Shown: positions 9,155 to 19,842, numbered from the stretch's first letter. The stretch: 64,000 bases of DNA from Massiliimalia sp964370215 (GCA_964370215.1 CAYJIM010000007.1:8764-72763); one strand, 5' to 3'. The notes: generated by a model not told the origin, from the letters alone. A program made the numbers and translations.

Positions 9155-12100
9155 ATGAAAAACAATACAATTAATACAAATGTTATTTTAAATACAGAAA
9201 AACTGGTTTTAAAAACACCCATGATTCCTTTAAGGATGGGTATTGACGTTGGCTCAACAACGGTAAAAGTTGTTGTTCTTGATGAAAACGCTGGCATTAT
9301 TTTTAGTCAATATGAGCGCCATCGTGCAGACATCAGAAAAACAATTATGACTGTAGCAGCTAATGCATTGGATGTCGTTTCGAAGCATAGTAAAAATGGT
9401 GAAAAACAAACACTTAGTATTAAGGTTACCGGTTCTGGTGGTATGGCTGTCTCTCATTGGCTGTCTATTCCTTTTGTTCAGGAAGTTGTTGCCTCTACAA
9501 CTGCGGTAAAAAAAGTTATTCCAAAGACTGATGTAGTTATTGAACTTGGTGGAGAAGATGCGAAAATCATCTATTTTACTGGGGGTATGGAACAGCGTAT
9601 GAATGGTACTTGTGCTGGTGGTACAGGTGCTTTTATAGATCAAATGGCAGCACTTTTGGAAACAGATGCAACAGGATTAAATGAACTAGCAAGAGGAGCA
9701 ACAACAATTTATCCAATTGCTGCTCGTTGTGGGGTTTTTGCAAAGACCGATGTTCAACCTCTTATAAATGAAGGTGCTAGAAGAGAAGATATTGCGGCTA
9801 GTATTTTTCAAGCTGTAGTAAGCCAAACAATTTCGGGGCTAGCATGTGGTAAACCCATTCGCGGGAATGTTGCATTTTTAGGTGGCCCTTTGCACTTTTT
9901 AGACCAACTACGAGAACGTTTCATTGTAACTCTTAACTTAGTGGGAGATGCAATTATTGTGCCAGAAGGTTCACAATTCTTTGTTGCAACTGGCTCAGCA
10001 CTTTCTGCAGAAACAAATTTTTCATGCGTTCAATCGGTTGAAGAGATACATTTTCCGTCAGTGGGAGAATTGAGAGAATCATTAAAATCACTCGAAAATG
10101 CAGATATGCAAGAAATACAAAGACTAGATCCTTTGTTTAATAACCAAAAAGAATTAGATGAATTTCATAAAAGGCACGGAAAAGAAAAAGCAGCTACGGC
10201 TGAGCTTAAAGATGCAAAAGGGCCTGTATATTTAGGTTTGGATTCTGGGTCTACAACAACAAAGGCGATTCTTATAAATAGTAAAGGCGAGATTTTATGG
10301 CGTTTTTATGATGTAAATGCTGGTAATCCAGTAGACTTAGCCGTAAAAGTATTAAAGGATTTGTATAAAATACTTCCAAAAGACGCTTATATAGCACGTT
10401 CTGTGTCTACTGGTTACGGAGAAGCTTTGTTTCAAGCAGCGCTTGGGGTGGACTCAGGCGAAGTAGAAACAATTTCACACTTTAGAGCTGCCGACTTCTT
10501 TGTTCCAGGTGTTGAGTTCTTACTTGATATAGGTGGGCAGGATATGAAAAGCCTTATGATTAAGGATGGGGCAATTGATTCAATTCAATTAAACGAAGCA
10601 TGTTCTGCAGGTTGTGGTAGCTTTTTGGATAACTTTGCCCGTTCTTTGGGCATGGATGTTAGAGAATTTAGTCAAAAAGCTTTGTTGGCTAAAAATCCTG
10701 TTGACCTTGGTAGTAGATGTACTGTTTTTATGAATAGCCGCGTTAAGCAAGCTCAAAAAGAGGGCGCAACAGTTCCTGATATTTCTGCAGGCCTTTCGTA
10801 CTCTGTAATAAAAAATGCACTTTTTAAAGTAATTAAGCTCAGAAAAACAAGTGACATAGGTACAAAGGTTGTTGTACAAGGTGGTACCTTTAATAACGAT
10901 GCAGTTTTAAGGGCATTTGAACAAGTTGCTGGCATTAAGGTTTTTAGACCAGATGTTGCCGGTCTTATGGGAGCCTTTGGAGCGGCTCTTATAGCGCTTG
11001 ACCAATGGAAAGACTTAACTGAAATACCTCTTGGCTCTACAGATGAAGAAGTAGAGGAAATAAAAAGAAAGATAAAATATGGCGAGTTTAGATCGGGTAT
11101 AGCAGATCTTGAACAACTTGATGCATTTCATGTTGATTTATTATTGCAGAGATGCAAAAAATGTTCAAACAACTGTCTTATGACTATTAATACTTTTAAT
11201 ACAGGGAAGCATGTTAGAACCTTTATTACAGGGAATAGATGTGAGAAAGGAGCAATGCTTGATTCTACAGACACAAACAGTCCTATCGGAAAGATTGTGG
11301 ATGCATCAAATGCAAGCAATACATCAGGTAGTGATGCAGTAGAAGATGGACCTTTACCAAACCTCTATGACTGGAAATATAAAAGATTATTTTCTTATCG
11401 ATCTTTATTACCGCATGAGGCAACACGTGGTGATGTAGGTATTTTAAGAGTATTAAATACGTACGAAAACTATCCACTTTGGCATACAATCTTTACGCAT
11501 TTAGGATTTAGGGTGCGCCTTTCACCGCGATCTAGCCGCGATGTTTATGAAAAAGGACTAGAAACAATTCCTTCAGAATCTGTTTGTTATCCTGCTAAGA
11601 TTGCGCATGGCCATGTTACTGCTTTAGTTGAAAAGGGTGTAAAGTTTATCTTTTATCCTTGTGCACCATATGAACATCAAGAAGACTCTTCAGCAGGCAA
11701 TCACTACAACTGTCCAATTGTTACAAGTTATCCTGAAGTTTTACGTAACAATGTTGATGAACTAAGAAAAGATGAATCAATTACATTTATGAACCCATTT
11801 TTGCCTATCTATGATAAAGTTCGCTTAGGTGAAAGGTTGTATGAAGAATTACAAAAAAGCTTTCCAGATATTACTTTGCAAGAAGTAAAAAAAGCAGTTT
11901 CTGCTGGTTGGAAAGAGCAAGAAACTTTTAGAAAAGAAGTACAACAACAGGGTGAAGAAGCAATAGAGGTACTTATAAGAAGGGGTGCGTCAGGTATAGT
12001 ACTTGCAGGGCGCCCATACCACTTAGATCCAGAAATTAATCATGGTATGCCAGAGCTTATAACTGGTTTAGGTTTAGCTGTTTTAACAGAAGATAGTGTG

Positions 12101-13672
12101 GCGCATCTAGGTACGCTAGATCTACCACTTCGTGTTATGGATCAGTGGACATATCATAATAGGCTGTATCGAGCCGGTAGTTTTGTTGCAGACATGCCAA
12201 ATCTTGAGCTTGTTCAAGTTACAAGTTTTGGTTGTGGTTTAGATGCTGTAACTGCAGACCAAGTTGAAGAAATACTAAAAGCTCGCGGCAAGATGTATAC
12301 GCTTATAAAAATCGATGAGGGTTCAAACTTAGGCGCAGTACGTATTCGTATTAGAAGCTTAATTGCTGCTGTTAAAGAGAGGCATCGTCATAAACGAACA
12401 TTCAAAGTTCGCTCTGCCGCATATAAACGACAAGTGTTTACTAAAGATATGAAAAAAACACATACTATTTTAGCACCACAAATGTCACCAATTCACTTTA
12501 GGTTAGTGCAAAAAGCATTTGAGTATTCTGGTTTTAACTTTGTAATTTTACCAGATGTGGATGCATTAGCAGTTGAAACAGGGTTGAAGTATGTAAATAA
12601 TGATGCCTGTTACCCTTCTATTTTAGTTGCAGGTCAAATGATTGCTGCTCTTGAATCGGGGGAATATGACTTAAACAATGTTAGTTTATTAATTACACAA
12701 ACAGGTGGGGGATGTCGGGCTACAAACTATATTGCTTTTATTCGCCGTGCTCTTGCCGATGCAGGTTGGCATCACATTCCTGTTATTTCATTAAGCGCCT
12801 CTGCATTAGAAACTAATCCAGGATTTAAGATAACGCCTCCATTACTTATAAGAGCTATGCGCTCTGTTATGCTTGGCGATTTATTGATGAGGGTATTATA
12901 TAGAACACGACCCTATGAAGCAAATCCAGGGTCTGCAAATGATATGTACAAAAAATGGAATGGTAAGTCTCAAAAGGTATTAAAATCCCTATCACCATTT
13001 AAGTACAATTCACTTATTAAAGGCATAGTAAAAGACTTTGACAACCTTCCTCTTTTAGATATCAAAAAACCTCGTGTTGGTGTTGTAGGAGAAATATTAG
13101 TAAAATTCCACCCTACTGCAAATAATGATATCTTTAGTACTATAGAAAGAGAGGGAGCAGAGTGTGTAGTTCCAGACTTAGCTGATTTCTTCTTTTATAC
13201 TTTTGCTACAGGTATATTTAGACATAAAGAACTTGCTTTCCCTAAAAAAACAGAAAGAAATGCACGTTTATTTGTGTGGGTATTAGAGAAATTTAGAAGA
13301 ACAATAAAAAAGCAATTAGAAAAAAGTAAACGCTTTGATCCACCTAAATCCATTTATGATTTAATGGAAGGGGTTGACGATATTGTACAACTAGGAAATA
13401 TTACTGGTGAAGGTTGGTTCTTAACAGCAGAAATGGTTGAGTTGATTCAAGAAGGGGTTCCAAGCATTGCTTGTGTGCAGCCTTTTGCCTGTTTGCCTAA
13501 TCATGTTACTGGAAAAGGTATGATAAAGGAGCTTCGTGAAAGGTACCCAGAATCAAATATCTCTGCAATTGATTATGATCCGGGTTCAAGTGAAGTAAAT
13601 CAACTTAATAGGCTTAAATTATTATTATCAAATGCTCCTGTAGGAAGGCATCCAGATGAAAAACATGCTTAG
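9155..13672 (+). CDS. Fused 2-hydroxyacyl-CoA dehydratase activase (two BcrA/BadF ATPase domains plus DUF2229 and dehydratase-like regions)
   Basis: 1505 residues. Two ASKHA ATPase modules lie in tandem: ~27-285 (GIDVGSTTVKVVVL, IELGGEDAKI, NGTCAGGTGAF, AARCGVFAKTD) and ~355-620 (GLDSGSTTTKAIL, DIGGQDMKSL, EACSAGCGSFLDNF, GSRCTVFMNSR). The conserved cysteines match those that hold the 4Fe-4S cluster in this family. A cysteine cluster (CKKCSNNC ... GNRC) lies near 666-695. DUF2229 and COG3580/3581-like regions follow (ESVCYPAKIAHGH, NNDACYPSILVAGQM, QTGGGCRATNY). Small activases use ATP to drive an electron into a 2-hydroxyacyl-CoA dehydratase. In this large version the partner may be the fused C-terminal part. 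Substrate is unknown. No dehydratase or CoA-transferase gene is adjacent. Confidence 0.85.
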   Translation: MKNNTINTNVILNTEKLVLKTPMIPLRMGIDVGSTTVKVVVLDENAGIIFSQYERHRADIRKTIMTVAANALDVVSKHSKNGEKQTLSIKVTGSGGMAVSHWLSIPFVQEVVASTTAVKKVIPKTDVVIELGGEDAKIIYFTGGMEQRMNGTCAGGTGAFIDQMAALLETDATGLNELARGATTIYPIAARCGVFAKTDVQPLINEGARREDIAASIFQAVVSQTISGLACGKPIRGNVAFLGGPLHFLDQLRERFIVTLNLVGDAIIVPEGSQFFVATGSALSAETNFSCVQSVEEIHFPSVGELRESLKSLENADMQEIQRLDPLFNNQKELDEFHKRHGKEKAATAELKDAKGPVYLGLDSGSTTTKAILINSKGEILWRFYDVNAGNPVDLAVKVLKDLYKILPKDAYIARSVSTGYGEALFQAALGVDSGEVETISHFRAADFFVPGVEFLLDIGGQDMKSLMIKDGAIDSIQLNEACSAGCGSFLDNFARSLGMDVREFSQKALLAKNPVDLGSRCTVFMNSRVKQAQKEGATVPDISAGLSYSVIKNALFKVIKLRKTSDIGTKVVVQGGTFNNDAVLRAFEQVAGIKVFRPDVAGLMGAFGAALIALDQWKDLTEIPLGSTDEEVEEIKRKIKYGEFRSGIADLEQLDAFHVDLLLQRCKKCSNNCLMTINTFNTGKHVRTFITGNRCEKGAMLDSTDTNSPIGKIVDASNASNTSGSDAVEDGPLPNLYDWKYKRLFSYRSLLPHEATRGDVGILRVLNTYENYPLWHTIFTHLGFRVRLSPRSSRDVYEKGLETIPSESVCYPAKIAHGHVTALVEKGVKFIFYPCAPYEHQEDSSAGNHYNCPIVTSYPEVLRNNVDELRKDESITFMNPFLPIYDKVRLGERLYEELQKSFPDITLQEVKKAVSAGWKEQETFRKEVQQQGEEAIEVLIRRGASGIVLAGRPYHLDPEINHGMPELITGLGLAVLTEDSVAHLGTLDLPLRVMDQWTYHNRLYRAGSFVADMPNLELVQVTSFGCGLDAVTADQVEEILKARGKMYTLIKIDEGSNLGAVRIRIRSLIAAVKERHRHKRTFKVRSAAYKRQVFTKDMKKTHTILAPQMSPIHFRLVQKAFEYSGFNFVILPDVDALAVETGLKYVNNDACYPSILVAGQMIAALESGEYDLNNVSLLITQTGGGCRATNYIAFIRRALADAGWHHIPVISLSASALETNPGFKITPPLLIRAMRSVMLGDLLMRVLYRTRPYEANPGSANDMYKKWNGKSQKVLKSLSPFKYNSLIKGIVKDFDNLPLLDIKKPRVGVVGEILVKFHPTANNDIFSTIEREGAECVVPDLADFFFYTFATGIFRHKELAFPKKTERNARLFVWVLEKFRRTIKKQLEKSKRFDPPKSIYDLMEGVDDIVQLGNITGEGWFLTAEMVELIQEGVPSIACVQPFACLPNHVTGKGMIKELRERYPESNISAIDYDPGSSEVNQLNRLKLLLSNAPVGRHPDEKHA

Positions 13673-15020
13673 TGCAAAGTATGGTAAATACATTGTTTTT
13701 ACCATGCTTTTACTGTTTGTAACAATCAGTTTATGTTCTCAAAGTTCTGAAAATTATATACCAAGTTCAGCATCCGTTCGAGCTACTTTAATTGATACGT
13801 GGTTTACACAGGACTTAAGCGATATACGTGCTCATAGTTCTGAAATATTGCAAAACGGTGTTGGGGATACTTTTTTAGTTCGGGCAGAAGAAAAAAATGG
13901 CAACATGGAAATTATTGTTTCTCCTTTAGTCTTGCAAACGCTAACAGTTTTAAACGTTAATTTGGAAGATGGAACATTAGAAGAGAGCTTTTCTGGTGAT
14001 GAAAATATAAGTGCCTTTTCTGACAGAGTTATAGAAACATGGCCAAAGGAAGGTTTGGGAAGTTGGATTCTTTATAGAGATAGTAACACTGGCTTGAGTA
14101 AGGCTGTTCGCTATTATTTTTCAAATGATGCTGGTATTTATGTAGAATTTGTACAAAACAAAGAAAAAGTTACGGCAAATCTTTCAATACATAATGCACT
14201 AGTTGCCTACAATACACCGGTTCCATTAACTCTTGATTATTTTTATACTGCTTCTATTGAAGAAGTGCAGTCTGTAACAAGAAATATTCTTCCATGGCGA
14301 TATACACAAATGTATGATAATACATACTATGATATCACTCAAATGGTATCAATAACTAGAAGTAATTTGATGTCTGTTCAGCAAAGAATACTAAGAGGTG
14401 AAATAGATAACTTAACATTCTTAAAATGGCTCATAGATGGGATTGTAGAGCCTTTAACTGGAAGCTTGTTATATGATGAGGTTCTCAGAGAGCCAACCGT
14501 TACTGTTGATTATTCAATGCCACAAAGAAACAATACATACGCTAGTTATGACTACGTACGAAATCTAACCGCCGCAGCTCTTTCTGCTGGAACTTCTGTT
14601 TCCTACGATTATAGTACTTCAAATGCTGCAGTAATAATTGAACCATTTTCAGTGTTTATCAACGAAAATAATTCCTTTGAAAGAGTTAGTTTTGCAACGA
14701 ACTATGGTTATCAAATAGAAATTCTAAAACCAATTCTTTATGTGTTAACCGTTACTGAGCCTGGAATCTTTTATTTAGCCGCAATTAGAGAACTCGAAAT
14801 AGCTGAAAGTCAAGGGAAAAGCTCGGAGCAATATTATTATAATGAAGCAGCTGCGATTTTCACATGGTTTGATTCTAATGGACAGTTTCAGGTGTCAGTT
14901 TTAATAGATGGAATTGAATATACCTTAGAAAGCTTTTTAGAAATGTATCCAAATACTTTTATTTATTTGAGTAGGGTAAAGGCAACTACTACGTTTTATC
15001 CAAACGATTTTACTAAATAA
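13656..15020 (+). CDS. Secreted or lipid-anchored protein of unknown function
   Basis: 454 residues, not recognised. ATG 13656 has AGGAAGG nine bases upstream and overlaps the end of the activase by 17 bases, so the two are probably co-transcribed and translationally coupled. The N-terminus is a signal peptide (MKNMLSAKYGKYIVFTMLLL then FVTISLCSQSS). The Cys could be a relaxed spirochete lipobox, although Leu at -1 is unusual. The rest is mixed alpha/beta with many aromatic residues and no repeated motif or catalytic signature that I can see. Periplasmic location is inferred. Confidence 0.8.
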   Translation: MKNMLSAKYGKYIVFTMLLLFVTISLCSQSSENYIPSSASVRATLIDTWFTQDLSDIRAHSSEILQNGVGDTFLVRAEEKNGNMEIIVSPLVLQTLTVLNVNLEDGTLEESFSGDENISAFSDRVIETWPKEGLGSWILYRDSNTGLSKAVRYYFSNDAGIYVEFVQNKEKVTANLSIHNALVAYNTPVPLTLDYFYTASIEEVQSVTRNILPWRYTQMYDNTYYDITQMVSITRSNLMSVQQRILRGEIDNLTFLKWLIDGIVEPLTGSLLYDEVLREPTVTVDYSMPQRNNTYASYDYVRNLTAAALSAGTSVSYDYSTSNAAVIIEPFSVFINENNSFERVSFATNYGYQIEILKPILYVLTVTEPGIFYLAAIRELEIAESQGKSSEQYYYNEAAAIFTWFDSNGQFQVSVLIDGIEYTLESFLEMYPNTFIYLSRVKATTTFYPNDFTK

Positions 15021-15234
15021 AGACTATTCACTAGTATTTCTCAAAACAAGCTTGTAGGCACTTGTTGTTAATAAATCTTAAAACATCATTATAGGGTGGA
15101 CAAAATTCACTGATTATAGTATTATTGTCTCATAGTTTAATGGTGAGTTGCGTAATCTTATTATTCCAAAGGGTGTTTTTATTCGGTCGACTTACTATAA
15201 TTATTGTTTTGTGGTATAAGCAATTGGGAGGAAT

Positions 15235-15900
15235 ATGAAGGACATAAAAGCAGTTGCTTTTGATATTGATGGAACACTTTATCCAGATGGACGCTTGTAT
15301 ATTAGAGTTCTAGGTTATGCATTACGACATCTGCGTTTTTTTTATCATTTTAATAAGGTTCGTTATATTTTGCATAGGACTGCTGTTTTACCCAATTTTT
15401 TTGAATATCAAGCTCGCTTGCTAGCTGATCGTATGAAAATTAGCGTTGAAGAAGCACATAGTAAAATTGATTCGATAGTATACGAAGGGTTAAAACCATA
15501 CTTCAAAAAAGTAAAACCTTTTGTGGGCGTCGAGGAAACACTAATAGCATTTAAAAATGAGGGCCTACAATTGGCTGTTTTATCTGATTTTCCACCTGAG
15601 CAAAAAGGGGACTTATGGGGATTAGATAAGTATTTTAAAGTAATTTTGGGTTCAGAGGCTTGTGGAGCCTTAAAACCTTCTGTATATCCTTTTGGTGTGT
15701 TAGCACAAAAACTTGGGCTTAAGCCAAGTGAGATTCTGTATGTTGGAAACAGTATTAGAAGTGACATAGAGGGTGCTAGCAACGCTGGGATGAAAACAGC
15801 ATATATTATGTCTATTTGGCGAAGATTATTGAATAAAAAGCTTGAAAAAGCTGATATTTCTTTCAAAAGCTATCGCCAATTGCGTGATAGTGTGCTATAA
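15235..15900 (+). CDS. HAD-superfamily hydrolase (phosphatase)
   Basis: 221 residues with all four HAD motifs: I FDIDGTLYPDG (nucleophile Asp and Asp+2), II LSDF, III lysine in GALKPSVYPF, IV VGNSIRSDIEGA. The helical cap between motifs I and II (~25-90) is basic and aromatic. Family members remove phosphate from small metabolites such as phosphoglycolate or nucleotides; the substrate cannot be read here. GGGAGGA lies directly before ATG 15235. A 214-base gap separates it from the preceding gene, in which I see only AT-rich sequence and weak -10-like hexamers. Confidence 0.88.
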   Translation: MKDIKAVAFDIDGTLYPDGRLYIRVLGYALRHLRFFYHFNKVRYILHRTAVLPNFFEYQARLLADRMKISVEEAHSKIDSIVYEGLKPYFKKVKPFVGVEETLIAFKNEGLQLAVLSDFPPEQKGDLWGLDKYFKVILGSEACGALKPSVYPFGVLAQKLGLKPSEILYVGNSIRSDIEGASNAGMKTAYIMSIWRRLLNKKLEKADISFKSYRQLRDSVL

Positions 15901-15901
15901 T
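15873..15901 (+). promoter_or_regulatory. Extended -10 promoter for the coiled-coil gene
   Basis: TCGCCA, 17 bases, then TGC-TATAAT. It overlaps the last codons of the HAD gene and leads into a ~65-base leader. Confidence 0.5.
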
Positions 15902-15969
15902 ACAGTTGTGTAGTGTGTGTTATTGCATAAAACTACATATTTATTCTATTTTCATTGGGTGGGAATACG

Positions 15970-18900
15970 ATGATTGGTGACATTATTGTAGGTGTAGTCT
16001 GTGTAGGACTCATTCTCTTTTTTAGAGAAATTGATAAACAAAATCGTTCTTTAGAAAAGGTAAAAAAATTCTCGGATAAAGTTCTTTCTGATTTTTCAGA
16101 GTATTTTAAAAATCAAACACAAAATGTAAAAAATGCTGGCGTTGAGCTTGATGTTAAACAAAGTCAAGCTGTTGCTGCTGTTAAACGTTTTGAAGAAACT
16201 ATTGCAGATTTCGAGCAAAGAAGCATTACGTTGCATGAAAAAACAGCAATAGTCTCTGATATTGAAACTAGGCTTACTAAATACGAAAGCACTTTAAATG
16301 AACTTTCAGAAATGACTGAAAAAGTCGAAATAAATTTACACAAGATACGTACTCATTCTAATCTCGTAAATAAAGTTTCAGGCCAAATTACAGAGCATGA
16401 AGATAGACTTGAAAAAATACAAAAAGATATTCCTAACATCGTCGCTTCTATACGCTCAGACAATGAAGATAAAATGAAGTCTCTTACTGCAGAGTTTTCT
16501 GACTGGATAGAACAAAGAAGTTCCGAGTTGGAAACACTATCAGGTTCAGCAGTTGATCGTAACGAACAACTACTCGATGCTATTGAGCAAGTGTATGCGC
16601 AATCATATGCGAAAGCTAGTCAAAAAGCAGAAGAATTGGAAGATGAAGTATTTGATCGACTCAGAGCACAAACAAGTAGTAGAAGCGAAGAGTTTGAAAC
16701 GATGCTATTACAAAATACACAAGATTTAACAGACTATCTTGACCGAGAAAAAGATATCATTGAAGACATGTTAAATAAAAAACTTAATGATACGAAAAAT
16801 GTTGTAGATGTTTCACACAGAGATTTTAAGAAAAAAGCCGATGCCTCATTCTTACAACTTAATGAAATGATTCAAAAAATTGATGATACTCTTGTTGTAA
16901 AGCAGCGTGAAAGTCAAGAGGCTTTAGATCAGTTTGAACAACACATCGAAAATCTTCTTACAACCGACCGTGAAAACTTATTCAAAAATCACAGTGAAAG
17001 ATTAATAGCCTTCTTCACAGAAGTAAATACAAAGGTTGAAGATACAAGAAATGAAATGGAATATCGAGTTTCTAGATTAAACACAGCAATGGATGATATT
17101 AATGTTATTGAAGGAAACTTGCGAAAACTGCTTACAGACATAGAGTCTAATGCAGAAAATGAAGTGAAGGCTTTACGAAATAAATTTATAACTGAGACAG
17201 ATACAGCCTTAAGCGATGTAAAACAGCTTCTTGAAGACACCGTAAATGAGCAACAACAAAATGTTGAAGCAATGATTTTACAAAAGCTTGACGATGCAGT
17301 AGAAAATCAAGAGTTAAAAATTCTCCAAATTCTACATGACCATAACGTAAAGCTCACTAACGCAACAGAAGAGTTGCGAGACAATCTCGAAAATGAAATT
17401 ATTTCATTAGCAAATAAAACTGAGAACGAAATTTCACGTCAATCACAGGAGTTTGCTGTTTTTGAAACTAACTTTGCTAGAGCTGAAGAAATGATAAAAC
17501 AAATGGATGAAACAGTTTTAACTAAGCAAAAAGAAACTAAAGAAGTTGTTGACCGCTTGCAATATCATTTAGAAACAAATTCAAGTGAACTAGCAAATGT
17601 ACTTGATGATAAAATTACCGACTTTGAAAAAGAGTTTGATAGCATTACGAATGTTATGAAAAAACAAATTTCTAAGCAAACTGAAGCATTAACACAAAGC
17701 ATGACTGAAAGATGTGATGCAATGCAAGGTAGCTTTGAGTCTCGATTAAATGAAATGGATTCAATGCTTACTACATTAAAAAATGATGCATTAAAAGAAA
17801 ATAATGAGAGAACAACTACCTTCTTTACTGATTTAGACAACCAGATAAAGGACGCTCGAAAAGATGCAGAGTATCGTTTTGATAGACTTAGCGCCATTGG
17901 TCAAGATATTGATAAACTAGAAAATAATTTTAGACGATTAATGGAAATGGCAGAAAAGCGTGTTACAACAGACTTTGAGCAATTTAAATCAAGTTCTAAT
18001 GCTACACAAGCAGAGTTTGAAGAAAAAGCAGCGCATTCCTTTAAGACTGTAAAAGATGGGTTGGCAAGTATCGATGCGGAATTAAATATCCTTAAGTCAA
18101 ATGCATATGAAAATGTTTCAGCAAAACTTAAAGTATTTGAAGACGATTTTTTTGCTAGCTTAAATACGAGGAGCGAGACCCTTACAGAGTCATTACTAGG
18201 TTGGCAGCAAGAATTCGATAGCCAATTATCTAAGATGGGAGAAAACCTCGAGCAAAACAGAGTCTCTGTAGAAAATAAATTCTCAGATGAAATAAAAAAT
18301 TATCTAGCTAGTGCTCAAAGTAAATTTAACGAGCAACTACAAGATTACAACGATGATGCAACTGAACAACTTAAAAAATATGATATTGATTTAAATGCTC
18401 AACTCGTGAAGTTAAGTCAATCAGTGGGCTCCACACAAAAGGAAACAACTGATTCGCTCGAAGATTTATTAGTCGATTTAACGTCTTGGCGAGACAGACT
18501 TACAACACAGTTTCAAGAAAGTAATGATATGTATAATAATCAGTTTGCATCATTACAAGAAACTGCAAAAGAACAAATTGATCAAATCAAACAAGTCTTT
18601 GAAGCCGACGTGGGTAATTATACCAATATGGCCAGAGAAGAAAAAGATTCTATCAGCAGTGAATTAGAAGACTTAAGAGAACAAACACAAAAAACACTCG
18701 AAATGTATGAGTCTAGAAGTGAAGATGTAGTTGAAGAGTTTAGAAAATCATATGATCTCATGCTAGAAGATACTCAAAAACGAATTAGAAGTGAAAATAC
18801 TGATGTAGAGCAGAAAGTAAAAACACTTAAATCCATGGTTCAAGACGTACGTCAAGAAAGTGAAGAAATGCAAGAGAAGATGGTTATCAAAATACAAACT

Positions 18901-19842
18901 GAGGCAAATCTCTTAGCAATGACAATGGATGATATTGACAAGAAAATTAAGCAGTTTATTGCACAAACACAATTGTTCGAAAAAACTGATGAGATGAAAG
19001 CTGAACTAGAAAATCAAATGGATAACTTAGGAAAGCAATTAACTCGTTTTGAAAACTTTAAACAAGTAACTGATAGCATTGAGTCACAATTCTCGAAAAT
19101 CAGAAAACTTGACGATGAAATTATTACGAGAATGCAAAAACTTACTGCAGAAAAGAATCGCATTGATTCTCTGGAAACTGAATTCTCAAAACTCATTACC
19201 TTGTCAAAGTCAATGGATGGTAAGATTAGTGATCTTAAAAGTACAAGCGATGATTTACAAATACTTCAACTTGAAGTTCGAAAATTCCAAGATTCATTGG
19301 GCGAAGCTTCAAATAGATATGAACGTTTAGAAAAGAAAAATCCTGTCTTGGAACAAGCCTTGCTTGGTATTGATAAGGCTTTTGAAAACTTACGAGAATT
19401 AGAAGATAGGCTTGCAGCATGTGCACAAGATACTATGGAAATTCCTGGAACAATTGAAGGACTACAAACTGATTTGGCAAGCTTGGTTGAAAACTCTCGA
19501 TCTATTACCGATGTTATGAGTCAACTTAATGACCTTGATACAGTATTAGAAAAAACTTCAAAACAAGTAAACGATGTTGAAAAAGCTCGTGATTGGATTG
19601 TAAAAGTAGAATCTCGATTAAGCGAAATGACAAAAGATGCAAAAGAACAAATTAATTTGTTCAAAGCAGTGAAGAGCGGTTCAGGTAAGAAAGAGCCAGG
19701 CGCTCCTCCAATTGCCGTAAGAGAAAATGTTATTAAGTTAGCGCATCAAGGATGGAAGAGCGAGCAAATTGCTCAGAGTTTAAATCTTCCACGAGGTGAA
19801 GTTGAACTAATTTTAGATTTCTATGGAAGTCAAAATAGTTAA
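15970..19842 (+). CDS. Giant membrane-anchored coiled-coil protein (SpiroCoCo type) with C-terminal helix-turn-helix-like tail
   Basis: About 1290 residues. The frame also opens at TTG 15955, but ATG 15970 sits behind GGGTGGGA and starts directly with the membrane helix MIGDIIVGVVCVGLILFF. From ~30 to ~1220 the sequence is nearly unbroken charged heptad coiled coil with internal repetition: segments around DTRNEMEYRVSRLNTAMDDI and DARKDAEYRFDRLSAIGQDI recur ~280 residues apart with similar flanks. The last ~50 residues (NVIKLAHQGWKSEQIAQSLN ... GEVELILDFYG) resemble a helix-turn-helix of the kind at the end of DUF6115 proteins. Very long coiled-coil proteins are characteristic of treponemes, and a structural or cytoskeletal role at the inner membrane is inferred. 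Confidence 0.85.
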   Translation: MIGDIIVGVVCVGLILFFREIDKQNRSLEKVKKFSDKVLSDFSEYFKNQTQNVKNAGVELDVKQSQAVAAVKRFEETIADFEQRSITLHEKTAIVSDIETRLTKYESTLNELSEMTEKVEINLHKIRTHSNLVNKVSGQITEHEDRLEKIQKDIPNIVASIRSDNEDKMKSLTAEFSDWIEQRSSELETLSGSAVDRNEQLLDAIEQVYAQSYAKASQKAEELEDEVFDRLRAQTSSRSEEFETMLLQNTQDLTDYLDREKDIIEDMLNKKLNDTKNVVDVSHRDFKKKADASFLQLNEMIQKIDDTLVVKQRESQEALDQFEQHIENLLTTDRENLFKNHSERLIAFFTEVNTKVEDTRNEMEYRVSRLNTAMDDINVIEGNLRKLLTDIESNAENEVKALRNKFITETDTALSDVKQLLEDTVNEQQQNVEAMILQKLDDAVENQELKILQILHDHNVKLTNATEELRDNLENEIISLANKTENEISRQSQEFAVFETNFARAEEMIKQMDETVLTKQKETKEVVDRLQYHLETNSSELANVLDDKITDFEKEFDSITNVMKKQISKQTEALTQSMTERCDAMQGSFESRLNEMDSMLTTLKNDALKENNERTTTFFTDLDNQIKDARKDAEYRFDRLSAIGQDIDKLENNFRRLMEMAEKRVTTDFEQFKSSSNATQAEFEEKAAHSFKTVKDGLASIDAELNILKSNAYENVSAKLKVFEDDFFASLNTRSETLTESLLGWQQEFDSQLSKMGENLEQNRVSVENKFSDEIKNYLASAQSKFNEQLQDYNDDATEQLKKYDIDLNAQLVKLSQSVGSTQKETTDSLEDLLVDLTSWRDRLTTQFQESNDMYNNQFASLQETAKEQIDQIKQVFEADVGNYTNMAREEKDSISSELEDLREQTQKTLEMYESRSEDVVEEFRKSYDLMLEDTQKRIRSENTDVEQKVKTLKSMVQDVRQESEEMQEKMVIKIQTEANLLAMTMDDIDKKIKQFIAQTQLFEKTDEMKAELENQMDNLGKQLTRFENFKQVTDSIESQFSKIRKLDDEIITRMQKLTAEKNRIDSLETEFSKLITLSKSMDGKISDLKSTSDDLQILQLEVRKFQDSLGEASNRYERLEKKNPVLEQALLGIDKAFENLRELEDRLAACAQDTMEIPGTIEGLQTDLASLVENSRSITDVMSQLNDLDTVLEKTSKQVNDVEKARDWIVKVESRLSEMTKDAKEQINLFKAVKSGSGKKEPGAPPIAVRENVIKLAHQGWKSEQIAQSLNLPRGEVELILDFYGSQNS

